From assembly GCA_023266245.1 (NCBI GenBank), contig JAHFRO010000024.1:1-12741 (forward strand): a stretch of DNA of 12,741 nt, in the 5' to 3' direction. The notes below the pieces were generated by a model that was given only the letters and a program-made list of their open reading frames with translations, had not been told where the DNA came from and searched no databases. The stretch's first letter is position 1, and each line of letters opens with the position of its first letter. Positions 1-6,608 of the stretch are shown piece by piece. The stretch comes from Betaproteobacteria bacterium. GTDB taxonomy: Bacteria > Pseudomonadota > Gammaproteobacteria > Burkholderiales > SG8-41. The translations under genes and the position numbers were made by a program.

Positions 1-766
1 TGGCGTAACCCGAGCAGGCGTAGCCCAAGAACAGGATGAAGAGCATTTCGGGCAGCGTGCTCGAGAACGTGACCAGCAGCACCAGGCCCAGCGCGATCAG
101 GACCACCACGGAGAACGGCACGCTCTTGCGCAGGTTAATGTCCTTGCCGCTGTAGAACTTGAAGTTGCTCACCATGGTAAGCCCGGCGAACAGGGTGAGC
201 CCCCAGGCGAGCCACTTCACGTCGGCGCCCCTGATCTGATACTCGTTCATCGCCCACACCAGTCCGGCGATGAGGCAGGCCGCGGCGGGGCTGGGGAGCC
301 CCTGGAAGAAGCGCTTGTCGGCAACGTCGAGCGTGGTGTTGAAGCGCGCCAGCCTCAACGCGGCGCAGGCGCAATAGATGAAGGCCGCGATCCAGCCCAG
401 CTTGGTGGTGAGCCACGGCCCGAGTATAGCGATGTGCTTTATCGCCGCGAAATCCCTGAGCGCCCATACATACACCACGAGCGCCGGCGCCACGCCGAAT
501 GACACCATGTCGGAAAGGCTGTCGTACTCCGCGCCGAATGCGCTCTGGGTGCGCGTGAAGCGGGCGACGCGGCCGTCGAGCCCGTCGAACACCATCGCCA
601 CGAAGATCGCCATTGCCGACTGCTCAAAACGCCCGCTCATCGCCTGCACGATGGCGTAGAACCCGGCGAACAGGGCGATCGTCGTGAACAGGTTGGGAAG
701 CCAGTAGATGCCGCGCCGGGCGAAGCGCGACCTGATGAAAAGCTTGTGTTCGCGCGGATCGTACAT
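1..766 (-). CDS. pssA: CDP-diacylglycerol-serine O-phosphatidyltransferase, 3' end cut by window edge
   Basis: This enzyme makes phosphatidylserine from CDP-diacylglycerol and serine at the inner membrane, the first committed step to phosphatidylethanolamine. I translated it by hand from ATG 766; 255 codons are present and the frame is still open at base 1, so the C-terminus lies outside the window. The CDP-alcohol phosphotransferase signature DG-x2-AR-x8-G-x3-D-x3-D is complete at residues 64-86 (D64, G65, A68, R69, G78, D82, D86). Hydrophobic segments follow the A-R-R-G-I-Y-W-L-P-N-L-F-T-T start that is usual for proteobacterial PssA. It lies downstream of psd on the same strand, the usual betaproteobacterial order, so one operon makes and decarboxylates phosphatidylserine. 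The start has no clear Shine-Dalgarno; a heptamer repeat array ends 11 bases upstream of it. Identity is secure; the start is less so (TTG 772 is an alternative). Confidence 0.95.
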   Translation of the reverse strand, partial: MYDPREHKLFIRSRFARRGIYWLPNLFTTIALFAGFYAIVQAMSGRFEQSAMAIFVAMVFDGLDGRVARFTRTQSAFGAEYDSLSDMVSFGVAPALVVYVWALRDFAAIKHIAILGPWLTTKLGWIAAFIYCACAALRLARFNTTLDVADKRFFQGLPSPAAACLIAGLVWAMNEYQIRGADVKWLAWGLTLFAGLTMVSNFKFYSGKDINLRKSVPFSVVVLIALGLVLLVTFSSTLPEMLFILFLGYACSGYA

Positions 767-777
767 GCTCAAGATCC

Positions 778-857
778 GTGAGTCGTGAGTCGTGAGTCGT
801 GAGTCGAGAAAAAGCCCGGGGCACACATACGATTCACGAATCACGAATCACGATTCA
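778..857 (-). repeat. Paired heptamer array A (psd-pssA junction)
   Basis: On the plus strand, four perfect copies of GTGAGTC (778-805) are followed by a 24-base spacer and four heptamers CGATTCA, CGAATCA, CGAATCA, CGATTCA (830-857). The arms are inverted relative to each other: 24 of 28 positions are Watson-Crick complementary, and every mismatch falls on the fifth base of the heptamer. In the psd-to-pssA transcript this would form a long imperfect hairpin. It starts 13 bases after the psd stop codon and fills the junction. Function unknown; an RNA-stabilising or attenuating role is inference. Confidence 0.9.
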
Positions 858-870
858 CACCCGTCAGGCT

Positions 871-1566
871 TCACGGGAGCACGGCGAGTATCGTTTCGGT
901 GGCGTAGACCTTGTCGCCCACGCTCGCGACCGGTCGCGATTCCTGGGGCAGGTAGACGTCCACTCGCGAGCCGAAGCGGATGAAGCCGTAACGCTCGCCG
1001 CGCGCGAGACGCTGTCCGGTGCTGGCATAACACAGGATGCGGCGCGCGATCAGCCCCGCAATTTGCACGCAGGTCACGTCCGCTCCGCTACCCGTCCTGA
1101 TCCACAGCGCGGCGCGTTCGTTCTCGAGCGAGGACTTTGACAGCGCGGCGTTGAAGAACTTCCCGGGGTGATGCCAGGCGTTGCGGATCTCGCCGTCCAC
1201 CGGGCTCCGGTTGGAATGCGCGTTGAATGCGTTCATGAACACGCTCATCTTGAGCGCGTCGCGCTCGAGATACGGATCGCGCGCGCGCTCAACCGCGACG
1301 ATGCGGCCGTCGGCTGGCGAGAGCACCGCCTTGGGCTCCTGCGGGATCGCGCGCGGCGGATCGCGGAAGAACTGCACCATGAACAGCGCCACGAGCCACA
1401 GCGGCGCCGCCCACCCCGGGCCCGACAGCCAGTGAACCAGCATCGCTGCAGCAACGGAGGCGGCAACGAACGGCCAGCCCTCCTTGGCGATGATGGGGTG
1501 CGGGTAGCTGCTCATCGAGGATTCGGGATTCGGGATTCGGGACTCAGGGGCGTGCGAGGAGGACAT
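871..1566 (-). CDS. psd: Phosphatidylserine decarboxylase, short (archaeal-type) proenzyme
   Basis: It decarboxylates phosphatidylserine to phosphatidylethanolamine at the inner membrane, after self-cleavage that creates a pyruvoyl group. The 231-residue reading contains a hydrophobic N-terminal segment (about residues 32-66), F-F-R-D-P at 66-70, S-P-A-D-G-R at 83-88, and the short-type cleavage context R-F-G-S-R-V-D at 197-203, so cleavage is expected between Gly199 and Ser200. Two starts compete. Family homology favours ATG 1515 (M-S-S-Y-P-H-P-I-I-A-K-E-G-W), but that codon has no ribosome site because a heptamer array sits directly upstream. ATG 1566 has GGAG nine bases upstream and would add 17 residues, partly encoded by the array. 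I give the longer form because of the ribosome site. Between ilvC and pssA, all on the minus strand. Confidence 0.94.
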   Translation of the reverse strand: MSSSHAPESRIPNPESSMSSYPHPIIAKEGWPFVAASVAAAMLVHWLSGPGWAAPLWLVALFMVQFFRDPPRAIPQEPKAVLSPADGRIVAVERARDPYLERDALKMSVFMNAFNAHSNRSPVDGEIRNAWHHPGKFFNAALSKSSLENERAALWIRTGSGADVTCVQIAGLIARRILCYASTGQRLARGERYGFIRFGSRVDVYLPQESRPVASVGDKVYATETILAVLP

Positions 1567-1606
1567 GTTGGTTTTCTCCGAATCCTGAATCCTGGCTCCT
1601 GAATCC
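1518..1606 (-). repeat. Paired heptamer array B (ilvC-psd junction)
   Basis: Plus-strand heptamers AGGATTC, GGGATTC, GGGATTC, GGGACTC occupy 1518-1545; after a 33-base spacer, CGAATCC, TGAATCC, TGGCTCC, TGAATCC occupy 1579-1606. The arms are inverted copies (about 21 of 28 positions complementary in the best register). The second arm overlaps the last base of the ilvC TAG stop (1606-1608), so the array begins at the stop codon itself. The spacer holds a GGAG ribosome site and ATG 1566 that would make the first arm part of psd. Confidence 0.88.
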
Positions 1607-2622
1607 TAGTTCTTGGTCTGGTCCACCAGCCGGTTCTTCTTGATCCACGGCATCATGTCCCGCAGTTTCGCCCCGATCACTTCGATCGAGTGGTTGGCGG
1701 AGACGCGGCGCATGGCCTTGAGTGAAGGCGCGCCGGCGCGGTTCTCGAGGATGAATTCCTTGGCGAACTGCCCGGTCTGGATTTCGTGCAGGATGCGCTT
1801 CATCTCGGCGCGCACCTGCTCGTTGATGATGCGGGGGCCGCGCGTGAAGTCACCGTACTCCGCGGTGTTCGAGACCGAGTAGCGCATGTTGGCGATCCCG
1901 CCCTCGTAGATGAGGTCCACGATAAGCTTGACCTCGTGCAGGCACTCGAAGTAGGCCATCTCCGGCGCGTAGCCCGCCTCCACCAGCGTATCGTAGCCCG
2001 CCTGGATCAGGGCCGTCAGACCCCCGCACAGCACCACCTGTTCGCCGAAGAGATCGGTCTCGCATTCTTCACGGAAGGTGGTCTCGATCACACCTGCGCG
2101 CGCAGCGCCGATCGCGGCGGCATAGGAGAGCGCGAGATCGCGCGCCTTCTTGCTCGGGTCCTGGTACACGGCGATGAGCGAAGGCACGCCGCCGCCCTGG
2201 GTGTAGGTCGAGCGCACCAGGTGCCCGGGGCCCTTCGGCGCGATCATGATGACATCGAGGTCGGCGCGCGGCTCGATTTGCTTGAAATGGATGTTGAAGC
2301 CGTGGGCAAACGCCAGCGCCGCCCCTTTCTTGATGTTGGGCTCGATATGGTTGCAGTAGACCTCCGCGTGGTGCTCGTCGGGCAGCAGGATCATCACCAC
2401 ATCAGCCCCCTTCACCGCGTCGTCGATCTCCTTCACCGCGAGGCCCGCGTTCTTGGCCTTGGTCCAGGACACGCCGCCCTTGCGCAGACCCACCGTGACC
2501 TTCGCGCCGGAATCCTTGAGGTTGTTGGCGTGGGCGTGCCCCTGCGAGCCGTAGCCGATGATGGCCACGTGTTTACGCTTGATGAGCGACAGGTCGGCGT
2601 CCTTGTCGTAATAGATCTTCAT
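1606..2622 (-). CDS. ilvC: Ketol-acid reductoisomerase (NADP+), class I
   Basis: It converts acetolactate or acetohydroxybutyrate to the dihydroxy acid by Mg-dependent alkyl migration and NADPH reduction; this is the second common step of valine, leucine and isoleucine synthesis. The 338 residues match the short class I enzyme. Visible are the nucleotide-binding loop G23-Y-G-S-Q-G28, Arg47 in the cofactor-specificity loop, conserved His107 (A-H-G-F-N), and the metal ligands Asp190 and Glu194 (E-T-D-L-F-G-E-Q) with Glu226 and Glu230 (Y-F-E-C-L-H-E). ATG 2622 has GAGGG five bases upstream. It follows ilvH and precedes psd on the same strand. No damage or odd residue was seen. Confidence 0.98.
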   Translation of the reverse strand: MKIYYDKDADLSLIKRKHVAIIGYGSQGHAHANNLKDSGAKVTVGLRKGGVSWTKAKNAGLAVKEIDDAVKGADVVMILLPDEHHAEVYCNHIEPNIKKGAALAFAHGFNIHFKQIEPRADLDVIMIAPKGPGHLVRSTYTQGGGVPSLIAVYQDPSKKARDLALSYAAAIGAARAGVIETTFREECETDLFGEQVVLCGGLTALIQAGYDTLVEAGYAPEMAYFECLHEVKLIVDLIYEGGIANMRYSVSNTAEYGDFTRGPRIINEQVRAEMKRILHEIQTGQFAKEFILENRAGAPSLKAMRRVSANHSIEVIGAKLRDMMPWIKKNRLVDQTKN

Positions 2623-2643
2623 GGTTTCCCTCTGGTTTGAATG

Positions 2644-2723
2644 CGAGAGGCGATAGACGAGAGGTGAATAGGCGTAACACCGAGTGGTGTTCCACTCCTC
2701 TCGCCCTCTCTCCTCTCTCCTCT
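2644..2723 (-). repeat. Paired heptamer array C (ilvH-ilvC junction)
   Basis: Read on the minus strand from the ilvH TAG stop (2726-2724), AGAGGAG, AGAGGAG, AGAGGGC, GAGAGGA occupy 2723-2696. The other arm, read on the plus strand, is CGAGAGG, CGATAGA, CGAGAGG, TGAATAG at 2644-2671. The arms are approximate inverted copies, aligned with a small offset. The 24-base spacer holds its own short hairpin, AACACC-GAGT-GGTGTT at 2676-2691. The array begins directly after the stop and leaves just enough room for the ilvC ribosome site. Confidence 0.85.
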
Positions 2724-3215
2724 CTAGACTCTAAGCACCCGGTCGCCGCGGCCGATGCCGGAGGCGCCGGTGCGTACCGTTTCCAGTATCGCGCCGCGGT
2801 CTATCGCCTTGAGAAAGGCATCGAGCTTGGAGCCGGTACCGGTCAGCTCGATGGTGTAATCCTTGTCGGTGACGTCGATGATGCGCCCGCGGAAAATGTC
2901 GGCCATGCGCTTCATCTCCTCGCGGTCCTTGCCCACGGCGCGCACCTTGACCAGCATCAGCTCGCGCTCGATGTGGTCGCCGTCGGAGAGATCGATCACT
3001 TTCACCACGTCGATCAGCTTGTTGAGCTGCTTGGTGATCTGTTCGATCACTTCGTCAGATCCCGCGGTGACGATGGTCATGCGCGAGAGTGTCGCGTCCT
3101 CGGTCGGAGCCACGGTCAACGACTCGATGTTATAGCCGCGCGCGGAGAACAGGCCCGCCACGCGGGAGAGCGCACCGGCCTCGTTCTCGAGCAGAATGGA
3201 GATGATGTGTCTCAT
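2724..3215 (-). CDS. ilvH: Acetolactate synthase small (regulatory) subunit
   Basis: Regulatory subunit of acetohydroxyacid synthase; it activates the large subunit and carries valine feedback inhibition. The 163-residue protein starts M-R-H-I-I-S-I-L-L-E-N and has an N-terminal ACT domain (about residues 2-76) followed by the C-terminal small-subunit domain. Gly14 and Asn29, positions where substitutions in the E. coli IlvH protein give valine resistance, are the usual residues, so valine sensitivity is expected (inference from family). ATG 3215 overlaps the ilvB TGA by four bases (ATGA), so translation is probably coupled. A longer reading of the same frame reaches into ilvB but only the ATG at 3215 gives a normal IlvH. 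Confidence 0.97.
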   Translation of the reverse strand: MRHIISILLENEAGALSRVAGLFSARGYNIESLTVAPTEDATLSRMTIVTAGSDEVIEQITKQLNKLIDVVKVIDLSDGDHIERELMLVKVRAVGKDREEMKRMADIFRGRIIDVTDKDYTIELTGTGSKLDAFLKAIDRGAILETVRTGASGIGRGDRVLRV

Positions 3216-4909
3216 ACCAGGATCATTTCCGAGAGCCCCTTGCCGCCCGGAATCATCGGGAACACGTTCTCCGTCTGATCGGTGATGAAGTCCATGAACA
3301 CGAGCTCCTGCTTGCGCGAGAACGCTTCCTTGAGCGCGGGCTCCACGTCCACCGGCTTCTCGATCTTCATGCCGACGTGGCCGTAGGACTCCGCGAGCTT
3401 CACGAAGTCCGGCAGCGCGTCCATGTACGATTCGGCGTAGCGGTTGCCGTGGAAGAACTCCTGCCACTGCCGCACCATGCCCATGTACTTGTTGTTGAGA
3501 TTCACCACCTTGATCGGCAGCCGGTACTGCTTGCAGGTCGAGAGTTCCTGGATGCACATCTGGATCGAGGCCTCGCCGGTGACGCACGCCACGGCCGCCT
3601 TCGGATGTGCGAGCTGCACGCCCATCGCGGCGGGCAGCCCGAAACCCATGGTGCCGAGGCCGCCGGAGTTGATCCAGCGCCGCGGCTGGTCGAACTTGTA
3701 GAACTGCGCGGCCCACATCTGGTGCTGGCCGACGTCGGAGGTGACGAAAGCCTCGCCACTGGTGACCTCGTAGAGCTTCTCGATCACGTACTGCGGCTTG
3801 ATGATGGGGCTTGCGCGGTCGTACTTGAGGCAGTCGCGCGAGCGCCACAGCTCGATCTGCGTCCACCAGGTCTTGAGCGCTTCCTGATCGGGTTTCTCCC
3901 TGGAAGTCTCAAGCCGTTTGATGAGCTCGCGCAGCACCTCGCGCACGTTGCCGACGATCGGGATGTCCACCTTCACCCGCTTGGAGATCGAGGAAGGATC
4001 GATGTCGATGTGGATGATGGTGCGCTGTTCCGCAAAGAAATGCTTGGGGTTGCCGATCACCCGATCGTCGAAGCGCGCCCCGATCGCGAGCAGCACGTCG
4101 CAGTGCTGCATCGCCATGTTGGCTTCGTACGTCCCGTGCATGCCGAGCATGCCGAGGAACTGGCGATCGGTCGCCGGGTAGCCGCCGAGCCCCATCAATG
4201 TGTTGGTGCAGGGGAACCCCAGTAGACGCACCAGCTGCGCGAGTTCTTCCGAAGCCCCACCCAGGACCACGCCGCCGCCGGTATAGATCATCGGGCGTTT
4301 GGCCTTCATCAAGGTCTGGATCGCCTTCTTGATCTGACCGGTGTGCCCCTGGGTGACCGGGTTGTAGGAGCGCATCGTGATGGTCTCGGGATAGTGAAAC
4401 TCGGCCTTGGCCGTGGTCACGTCCTTGGGAATGTCCACCACCACCGGGCCGGGGCGGCCGGTGGCGGCGATGTAAAACGCCTTCTTGATGGTGAGCGCGA
4501 TATCCTTCACGTCCTTCACCAGGAAGTTGTGCTTCACACAGGGGCGCGTAATGCCCACCGTGTCGCATTCCTGGAACGCGTCCAGGCCGATGGCGTGGGT
4601 CGGCACCTGCCCGGTGATGATGACGTGCGGGATGGAGTCCATGTAGGCGGTGGCAATACCGGTCACCGCATTGGTGACCCCCGGCCCGGAAGTGACGAGC
4701 GAGACGCCCACCTTGTCGGTAGAGCGCGCATAGCCGTCGGCGGCATGCACCGCACCCTGCTCGTGCCGCACCAGGATGTGCTTGACCTGGTTCTGCTTGA
4801 ACAGCTCGTCGTAAATGAACAGCACGGCCCCGCCGGGGTAGCCGAACACGTATTCGACCCCCTCTTCCTGCAGGCAGCGCACCACGATTTCAGCGCCGTT
4901 CAGTTCCAT
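3212..4909 (-). CDS. ilvB: Acetolactate synthase large (catalytic) subunit
   Basis: Thiamine diphosphate-dependent catalytic subunit of acetohydroxyacid synthase; it condenses two pyruvates to acetolactate, or pyruvate and 2-ketobutyrate to acetohydroxybutyrate. The 565-residue length is normal. Seen are the catalytic glutamate Glu50 in R-H-E-Q-G-A, the central FAD-binding-type domain (about 190-330) and the C-terminal diphosphate-binding domain with M-G-F-G-L-P-A-A. The cofactor-Mg motif, usually G-D-G...N-N, reads G445-E446-A447-S448...N472-N473. From memory, other betaproteobacteria often have G-E-G, so the alanine is the more unusual change. ATG 4909 has a modest GGGA seven bases upstream. 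It is the first gene of the ilvBHC-psd-pssA run, with a predicted promoter at 4942-4970. Confidence 0.97.
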   Translation of the reverse strand: MELNGAEIVVRCLQEEGVEYVFGYPGGAVLFIYDELFKQNQVKHILVRHEQGAVHAADGYARSTDKVGVSLVTSGPGVTNAVTGIATAYMDSIPHVIITGQVPTHAIGLDAFQECDTVGITRPCVKHNFLVKDVKDIALTIKKAFYIAATGRPGPVVVDIPKDVTTAKAEFHYPETITMRSYNPVTQGHTGQIKKAIQTLMKAKRPMIYTGGGVVLGGASEELAQLVRLLGFPCTNTLMGLGGYPATDRQFLGMLGMHGTYEANMAMQHCDVLLAIGARFDDRVIGNPKHFFAEQRTIIHIDIDPSSISKRVKVDIPIVGNVREVLRELIKRLETSREKPDQEALKTWWTQIELWRSRDCLKYDRASPIIKPQYVIEKLYEVTSGEAFVTSDVGQHQMWAAQFYKFDQPRRWINSGGLGTMGFGLPAAMGVQLAHPKAAVACVTGEASIQMCIQELSTCKQYRLPIKVVNLNNKYMGMVRQWQEFFHGNRYAESYMDALPDFVKLAESYGHVGMKIEKPVDVEPALKEAFSRKQELVFMDFITDQTENVFPMIPGGKGLSEMILV

Positions 4910-4932
4910 GGCCTAGTCCCAGGCAAACTCGG

Positions 4933-4953
4933 AAACGTGTAACGTTACCGTTT
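4933..4953. promoter_or_regulatory. Palindrome overlapping the ilvB -10 box, candidate operator
   Basis: GTAACGTTAC at 4939-4948 is a perfect 10-bp palindrome with a central CG. It is flanked by AAACG (4933-4937) and its complement CGTTT (4949-4953), with one base of asymmetry. It covers the predicted -10 box and start area of ilvB, where a bound repressor would block transcription. A central CG is common in LacI/GalR-type operators, but which protein binds is unknown. Confidence 0.45.
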
Positions 4954-4970
4954 GCAGCCGCTCAGGTCAA
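4942..4970 (-). promoter_or_regulatory. Predicted sigma-70 promoter of ilvB
   Basis: On the minus strand, TTGACC (4970-4965) is followed by a 17-base spacer and TAACGT (4947-4942). Spacing and -35 box are good; the -10 box is moderate. The expected transcript start lies near 4935, giving a leader of about 25 bases. No leader peptide or attenuator was seen. Confidence 0.6.
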
Positions 4971-5030
4971 GCAAAAAATCCCTGTAAACAGGAGGATAGA
5001 GCAATCGTTCGCGATCGCTTGGAGCTTGGG

Positions 5031-5058
5031 TTACGCCTCACCACCGTTTTGTTAAGAT
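5031..5058 (+). promoter_or_regulatory. Predicted promoter of the sigma factor gene
   Basis: TTACGC (5031-5036), a 16-base spacer and TAAGAT (5053-5058), with TG one base before the -10 hexamer (5050-5051) making an extended -10. Its start point would fall near 5064-5066, downstream of the ATG at 5057, so it conflicts with that start codon. Confidence 0.45.
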
Positions 5059-5707
5059 GCCCCGACCTCGGCGGGCAAGTTGGGAGGAGCGCCCCGGTGG
5101 GCGGCCCCGTGCCACTGCAACAATCAAAAAGGCGAGACCACTGGCCACTTACAAAGAACTGTCGGATTTCCTCGCCGAAGTCGAGCGTCGCGCCTACAAA
5201 CAGGCACTGTTCGCAGTGCGGGATAATCACGCCGCGCTGGACATCGTGCAGGACGCGATGCTCAAGCTCACCGAGAAATACTCCGCGCGCCCCCCTACCG
5301 AACTTCCGCTTTTATTCCAGCGCATCCTGCAGAACACCATCCGCGACTTCTACCGCCGGCAGAAAGTGCGCGCGCTGTGGACTACGCCGCTTTCGAGCTT
5401 GTTGGGGGCCGACAGCGAGGATGACGCCGATCCGCTGGAAACTTTGGAGGTGGAGGACGACTCCAAATTCTCGGAACCTCCCGCCGAACAGCTGGCGCGC
5501 TCCCAAGTACTTGCTTTAATTGAGAAAGCGCTGGAGAAATTACCGGCCCGTCAACGCCAGGCTTTTCTCCTGCGTTACTGGGAAGAACTAGACGTCGCCG
5601 CAGCAGCGAAAATAATGGGTTGCTCGGAGGGGAGCGTGAAAACGCACTGCTCACGGGCAACCCACGCCCTTGCTGCGACGCTGAAAAAACAGGGGATCAA
5701 GCTATGA
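5057..5707 (+). CDS. ECF-type RNA polymerase sigma factor
   Basis: Alternative sigma factor of the extracytoplasmic-function type that would redirect RNA polymerase to a small regulon. The 216-residue reading has a sigma region 2 (about residues 36-104, with D-I-V-Q-D-A-M-L-K-L), an acidic linker (118-142) and a sigma region 4 helix-turn-helix (about 150-210, with L-P-A-R-Q-R-Q-A-F-L-L-R-Y-W and C-S-E-G-S-V-K-T-H). The first 30 residues look uncharacteristic and the ATG overlaps a predicted -10 box; homology would begin near residue 30 (L-A-T-Y-K-E-L-S-D-F-L), where only a CTG codon (5141) is available. The true start is therefore uncertain. Its TGA overlaps the next gene's ATG, so it is co-translated with the DUF3619 and DUF3106 genes. 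The regulon cannot be told from the sequence. Confidence 0.87.
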   Translation: MPRPRRASWEERPGGRPRATATIKKARPLATYKELSDFLAEVERRAYKQALFAVRDNHAALDIVQDAMLKLTEKYSARPPTELPLLFQRILQNTIRDFYRRQKVRALWTTPLSSLLGADSEDDADPLETLEVEDDSKFSEPPAEQLARSQVLALIEKALEKLPARQRQAFLLRYWEELDVAAAAKIMGCSEGSVKTHCSRATHALAATLKKQGIKL

Positions 5708-6093
5708 ACCAGCCGGAACACGAACTGGCGAGGAAGATCGTCCAGCACCTCGAATACGGCGTAGACCAACTCGACTCAGGCACGCGCGAGCGTCTGCTCG
5801 CGGCGCGCAAGGCCGCTCTTTCGCACTACCGGGAACAGCCCGAGCCGGTGCTCGGCCTGGCGTGGGCGGGACTGGCCGTGGCGAGAGTCACCGAACACCG
5901 TTTCTACAGCACCCGCCATTTGATCGCGGTCGCGACGCTCATCCTCGCGCTGGTGGGCTTTGCCTACTGGCAGAGCATGGGGCCAGTGAACGAGCTTGCC
6001 GACATCGACGTGAGCCTGCTCACCGACGAGTTGCCGATCAACGCCTACCTCGACAAGGGCTTCGATTCATGGCTAAAACGTGCGTCGCGCTGA
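5704..6093 (+). CDS. DUF3619 family single-pass membrane protein
   Basis: Protein of unknown function, 129 residues, matching the DUF3619 family that accompanies this sigma factor in betaproteobacteria. A soluble N-terminal part (1-71) starts M-N-Q-P-E-H-E-L-A-R-K-I-V. One transmembrane helix follows (about 73-91, preceded by Arg71), then a short acidic tail with L-P-I-N-A-Y-L-D-K-G-F. ATG 5704 overlaps the sigma factor stop by four bases and has AGGGG eight bases upstream. A cytoplasmic domain plus one membrane helix next to an ECF sigma factor is the layout of a membrane anti-sigma factor, but no zinc-binding anti-sigma motif is visible, so that role is only a hypothesis. Confidence 0.85.
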   Translation: MNQPEHELARKIVQHLEYGVDQLDSGTRERLLAARKAALSHYREQPEPVLGLAWAGLAVARVTEHRFYSTRHLIAVATLILALVGFAYWQSMGPVNELADIDVSLLTDELPINAYLDKGFDSWLKRASR

Positions 6094-6587
6094 TCGTTTG
6101 GCTATGTCTCGCGCTACCCGCAGTCGCTGCACAAAGCAAGTCGGACACTAAGAAGCCCGCCAGGCCCGCTTGGTCGGAGCTCGCGTCCTCACAGCAGCAG
6201 ATCCTCGCCCCGCTCGCGCCCGAGTGGGACAGGATGGACGTCACGCAGCGCAAGAAGTGGATCGCCATCGCCCAGCGTTATCCCAAGATGAAGCCGCAGG
6301 AACAGCAGCGTTTGCAGAAACGCATGACCGAGTGGGTCAAGCTCACGCCTCAGCAGCGCAAAGCGGCGCGCGAGAAGTACCAGAAGCTCAAGGGGCTGCC
6401 GCCCGAAAAACGCCGGGAAGTCGCGGCCCAATGGCAGCGCTACCAGCAGTCGCTTGCGGCCCAGCCCGAGCTATCCCCGTCGGATGCGCCTGCGCCGCCG
6501 GAGGCGCAGCCCGCCGAAGCGCCGGCAGCCGCCTCGGCCGGGGGAACGGCGCCCGCCGCAGAAACCCCCGCACCCTCCTCGCGATAA
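6069..6587 (+). CDS. DUF3106 family exported protein
   Basis: Predicted periplasmic protein of 172 residues and unknown function, matching DUF3106. A signal peptide is clear (residues 1-21: positive start, hydrophobic core, A-L-P-A-V-A-A). The mature part is rich in Gln, Lys and Arg with repeated short helices of the form L-T-P-Q-Q-R-K-A-A-R-E-K-Y and L-P-P-E-K-R-R-E-V. The tail (about 136-172) is Ala/Pro-rich and probably disordered. ATG 6069 lies inside the end of the DUF3619 gene (25-base overlap) with AAGGG nine bases upstream, so the three genes from 5057 form a tight operon. Helical Q/R repeats in the periplasm recall stress proteins of the CpxP/Spy kind in general character only; I claim no homology. 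Confidence 0.85.
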   Translation: MAKTCVALIVWLCLALPAVAAQSKSDTKKPARPAWSELASSQQQILAPLAPEWDRMDVTQRKKWIAIAQRYPKMKPQEQQRLQKRMTEWVKLTPQQRKAAREKYQKLKGLPPEKRREVAAQWQRYQQSLAAQPELSPSDAPAPPEAQPAEAPAAASAGGTAPAAETPAPSSR

Positions 6588-6608
6588 ATCCGCGCTCCGC
6601 CCGGAACG

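Noticed and set aside
778..857. CRISPR array
   Set aside because: The repeat unit is 7 bp in direct tandem without spacers, arms are inverted, and no cas gene is present.
1786..2640. Long plus-strand reading frame opposite ilvC
   Set aside because: It mirrors ilvC on the other strand, has no family features, and is a typical shadow in GC-rich DNA. The same applies to 3377-4225 opposite ilvB and 6980-8134 opposite lptG.
3216..3866. N-terminal extension of IlvH
   Set aside because: The added residues are an out-of-frame reading of ilvB, and ATG 3215 gives the normal family start.
5082..5099. Strong GGGAGGAG followed by GTG 5097 as the sigma factor start
   Set aside because: The GTG is in a different frame from the sigma factor and leads to a peptide with no family features.
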